In this document: piece after piece, positions 61,781 through 64,000 of the stretch | Layout: every line of letters begins with the position of its first letter | Numbering within the stretch: position 1 is the stretch's first letter | Program-made: the position numbers and the translations under genes | Source of the DNA: Sphingomonas leidyi | GTDB lineage: Bacteria > Pseudomonadota > Alphaproteobacteria > Sphingomonadales > Sphingomonadaceae | Length of the DNA: 64,000 bases | NCBI RefSeq assembly: GCF_011761945.1 | Contig: NZ_JAASQV010000001.1 | Span: forward strand, 1,922,001 to 1,986,000 | Direction of reading: 5' to 3' | Notes under the pieces: generated by a model | The model's database searches: none | Told to the model about the DNA's origin: nothing | Seen by the model: only the letters and a program-made list of their open reading frames with translations

Positions 61781-63189
61781 AGCGGTTCCTTCAATATCTG
61801 CGGGCGCACATCCGCCAGATGAACGATCAGCTCGCCGAAAAGGCCGTTGGCCCAGGCGAACCATTTGCGCGTGAAGATCGAGGGATCGTCCTTGTCGAAG
61901 GCTTCGTGCACGAAGCCGGTATCCGCATCCGTGTCGCGAAGCGTCTTCAGGCATCGCCGGATCGTCGCGTCATCCCTCGCGCTCAGCGCGCGGACGATCA
62001 GCGACATCGGCCAGACCTGGCCGCTTCCGACATGCGGCCCGCCAATGCCTTCGGCGGCGCGCCCCTTGAAGAACCAGGGATTGGCCGCGCTCCATGCCGC
62101 ATCCGCCGTCCTGCGCCACAATGCGTCGTTCGGCTTCGCGCAGCCCAGATAGGCCAGGCCCGAAAGCGACGGGACATTGGCATCGTCCATGAAGACCGCA
62201 TTGCCATAGCCATCGACTTCATAGGCCCAGACGCGCCGGCCGTCGGGCAGGCGCATGGTGCCATGCGCGCGCAAGGCGGCGGACACTTCCACGGCAAGCG
62301 CCAGGGCTTCGGCCGCGAGCGCAGGATCGGGGCGCGCTTCGGAACATAGCTCCGCCAGTTCGCGCAGCGCGGCAACTGCGAACAGGTTGGACGGGATCAG
62401 GAAGGGATAGAGGCAGGCATCGTCCGACGGACGGAAGCCGGAGTGGATCAGCCCGATCGGCCGCGTGGGATTGCCGGTGCCCCACAGCAAGGTCTCGGTC
62501 GGCTGCGGCGCCTGGCGGCGAAAGCGATAGGGGCCCGGATTCGACTTGCGTTGCTGCTCGCGAAAGGTGCGCACGATCGCCCGCATCGCCTGGGCCCAGG
62601 TCGCATCGAAGGGGCGCGTATCTCCGGTCGCGCGCCAATATTGATGGCCCAGCCGGATGACGTAGCAGAGCGAATCCACTTCCCATTTCCGCTCCGCGAC
62701 GCCCGGCTTCATCTCGGTATCGTCGTCGACGGCCCAGGAAAGGCTGGTCCGCGCCAGCGGATCCTCCATGAACGCATTGGCATAGGGATCGATCAGCACC
62801 GACCGCGCATGCCGCGCGATCAGGCCGCGCAGGAGCATGGCGAGCCTGGCATCCTCCCTGGCCAGGTGGAGATAGGGCTTCATCTGCGCCGAGGAGTCGC
62901 GCAGCCAAAGGCAGGGGATGTCCCCGGTCACCACGAAGCTGTCCTGCTCGCCGGCACGCATGACCGTCGTGTCGAGCGTATTGGGCCAGGCGTTGGCGAA
63001 CATCCAGGCGAGCTTGGGATCGCCGATCCGGGACGACACGCGCGCTATCTCGCGTTCCACCGCCGGGCTCGTGAAGCGACGCTCGCTTATGGGAGGGCGT
63101 TGCGAGGCGAAGGACGGGGCCATGGCCCAGGACGGGCGCGGCGCGGCGAACGCCAACCCCGCGCCAAGCATGCTGCGCCTGTCCATCAT
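61777..63189 (-). CDS. GH125 exo-alpha-1,6-mannosidase (copy 2)
   Basis: 470 residues from ATG 63189, overlapping the GH3 stop (ATGATGG). A short RR-containing leader (MMDRRSMLGAGLAFAAPRPSWAMA) is followed by GDIPCLWLRDSSAQMKPYLHL, EMKPGVAERKWEVDSLCYV, GFRPSDDACLYP (acid position), YEVDGYGNAVFMDDANVPSLSGLAYLG and GFVHEAFDKDD (base position). Very similar to copy 1 at 23535 throughout the catalytic domain. Co-transcribed with GH3 upstream and GH92 downstream. Confidence 0.94.
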   Translation of the reverse strand: MMDRRSMLGAGLAFAAPRPSWAMAPSFASQRPPISERRFTSPAVEREIARVSSRIGDPKLAWMFANAWPNTLDTTVMRAGEQDSFVVTGDIPCLWLRDSSAQMKPYLHLAREDARLAMLLRGLIARHARSVLIDPYANAFMEDPLARTSLSWAVDDDTEMKPGVAERKWEVDSLCYVIRLGHQYWRATGDTRPFDATWAQAMRAIVRTFREQQRKSNPGPYRFRRQAPQPTETLLWGTGNPTRPIGLIHSGFRPSDDACLYPFLIPSNLFAVAALRELAELCSEARPDPALAAEALALAVEVSAALRAHGTMRLPDGRRVWAYEVDGYGNAVFMDDANVPSLSGLAYLGCAKPNDALWRRTADAAWSAANPWFFKGRAAEGIGGPHVGSGQVWPMSLIVRALSARDDATIRRCLKTLRDTDADTGFVHEAFDKDDPSIFTRKWFAWANGLFGELIVHLADVRPQILKEPL

Positions 63190-64000
63190 TTCGGGAGTTC
63201 CCGTGCACTGCCCGAAAGGATCGCCTCGACCCATTGCCCGGGTCCGTCGCCGGGCTGGCCGCCGCCGATCCAGACACGATATTTCCCCGGCAGGACGCGC
63301 CGGGTGCCGTCGCGCGCGACGCTCGACAAGCCGCGCGGATCGATCGCCAGGGAAACCGTCCGCCCCATGCCCGGCGCGAGCGACACGCGCGCGAAGCCAG
63401 CGAGCTGCCGTTGCAGGACGGGATCGGTCATCGTCGGCGCTTCGTCCTCGGCAGGCGGCACGACATAGGCCTGAACCACTTCCTCGCCCGGACGGCTCCC
63501 GGTATTGGCGACCCGGACGGTGACGGTCACGGGCTCGCCGGCCTTGCCGGCCCGCGCCGCGGCCCCGGAATAGTGGAACCGGGTGTAGCTGAGGCCATGG
63601 CCGAAGCCCCAGAGCGGCTGCCCGGTGAAATAGCGATAGGTACGCTCCTTCATGCCGTAGTCGATGAAGGCAGGCAGGTCGCCGGTCGAACGATAGAAGG
63701 TCACCGGCAGGCGCCCGCTGGGATTGTTCGCGCCGGCCAGCGTATCGGCCAGCGCCGTTCCCCCCGCTTCGCCGGGATACCAGAGCGCGAGGATCGCATC
63801 GGCCTGGCTCGGGTCCACCGACACGGCGCTGCCGCTCGCCAGGACGAGCACCATCGGCTTGCCGGTCGCCCGGATCGCCTCGACCAGGCGCGCCTGGGGC
63901 TGGGGCAAGCCGATGTCGGTGCGATCGCCGCCGACAAAGCCCGGCACCTGGACCTGCAGCGCCTCGCCTTCGAGATCGGGCGAGAGGCCGACGACCACCA
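63186..64000 (-). CDS. GH3 family beta-glycosidase, C-terminal part (runs off right edge)
   Basis: About 270 residues of the C-terminal half, open to the window end; the Met at the edge is not the true start. It shows the GH3 C-terminal sandwich with GGDRTDIGLPQPQARLVEAIRATGKPMVLVLASGSAVS and ALWYPGEAGGTALADTLAGANNPSGRLPVTFYRSTGDLP. YFTGQPLWGFGHGLSYTRFHYSG and an Fn3-like domain follow. The nucleophile region is beyond the window. First visible gene of the leftward GH3-GH125-GH92-GH29-CutC operon. The substrate may be a beta-glucoside, beta-xyloside or beta-GlcNAc. It is distinct from the GH3 at the left edge. Confidence 0.93.
   Translation of the reverse strand, partial: VVVGLSPDLEGEALQVQVPGFVGGDRTDIGLPQPQARLVEAIRATGKPMVLVLASGSAVSVDPSQADAILALWYPGEAGGTALADTLAGANNPSGRLPVTFYRSTGDLPAFIDYGMKERTYRYFTGQPLWGFGHGLSYTRFHYSGAAARAGKAGEPVTVTVRVANTGSRPGEEVVQAYVVPPAEDEAPTMTDPVLQRQLAGFARVSLAPGMGRTVSLAIDPRGLSSVARDGTRRVLPGKYRVWIGGGQPGDGPGQWVEAILSGSARELPK

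Noticed and set aside
1..64000. CRISPR arrays, tRNA/rRNA genes, insertion sequences or prophage remnants
   Set aside because: No regularly spaced repeats, cloverleaf-like segments, transposase or integrase reading frames were recognised by eye; composition looks uniform. A tRNAscan or ISfinder run would be decisive.

Overview
The window reads as a chromosomal stretch of a high-GC alphaproteobacterium, most likely a sphingomonad (Sphingomonas or a close relative). The reasons are the codon bias, the large Caulobacter/Sphingomonas-type TonB-dependent receptors paired with secreted glycosidases and a flavin halogenase, the many twin-arginine (Tat) leaders and the compact operons with ATGA/TGATG stop-start overlaps. 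I saw no rRNA, tRNA, insertion sequence, prophage or CRISPR array. Species level cannot be settled from the sequence alone.

Layout. 1-1034: the 5' part of a GH3 glycosidase gene running off the left edge, preceded by LacI-type palindromes. 1507-5309: a periplasmic molybdenum hydroxylase (paoABC type). 5346-6176: a chloroperoxidase-like alpha/beta hydrolase. 6282-12415: cytochrome bd oxidase (cydA-cydB-cydX) divergent from its assembly ABC transporter (cydD-cydC), followed by a hemN-type gene; FNR-like boxes lie in the cyd divergent region and before hemN. 13881-22092: a phosphate-ester scavenging group (TonB receptor, histidine acid phosphatase/phytase-like, DeoR regulator, phosphocholine-type phospholipase C, Ca-dependent PI-phospholipase C), then a convergent POT-family transporter (22076-23401).

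23535-46999 is the centrepiece: a locus for dismantling N-glycans. Leftward operon 1 is SSS transporter (TTG start), GH92, GH2 beta-mannosidase, GH85 ENGase. Leftward operon 2 is TonB receptor, flavin halogenase, GH125. The rightward genes are a LacI regulator and then ROK kinase, GH92, CutC, glycosylasparaginase and an FHS-type MFS sugar permease. All three promoter regions carry a TGTAATCGATTACA-like palindrome, which defines a local regulon. The predicted order of work is as follows. The TonB receptor brings glycans or glycopeptides across the outer membrane. GH85 cuts the chitobiose core, and GH92 and GH125 strip alpha-mannose. The SSS permease may import the remaining Man-beta-1,4-GlcNAc for the GH2 enzyme, which has no leader peptide. 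Glycosylasparaginase frees GlcNAc from Asn, and ROK phosphorylates a released sugar. A second leftward glycosidase operon at 56687-64000 (GH3 C-terminus, GH125, GH92, GH29 fucosidase, CutC) adds exo-mannosidase and defucosylation capacity and carries a second cutC.

47014-55323 between them holds a two-component system divergent from an RND efflux operon (small outer-membrane protein, NodT-type channel, adaptor, HAE-type pump), with four CTCCAT direct repeats about 11 bp apart between them. 55404-56645 is an unassigned saccharopine-dehydrogenase-like protein.
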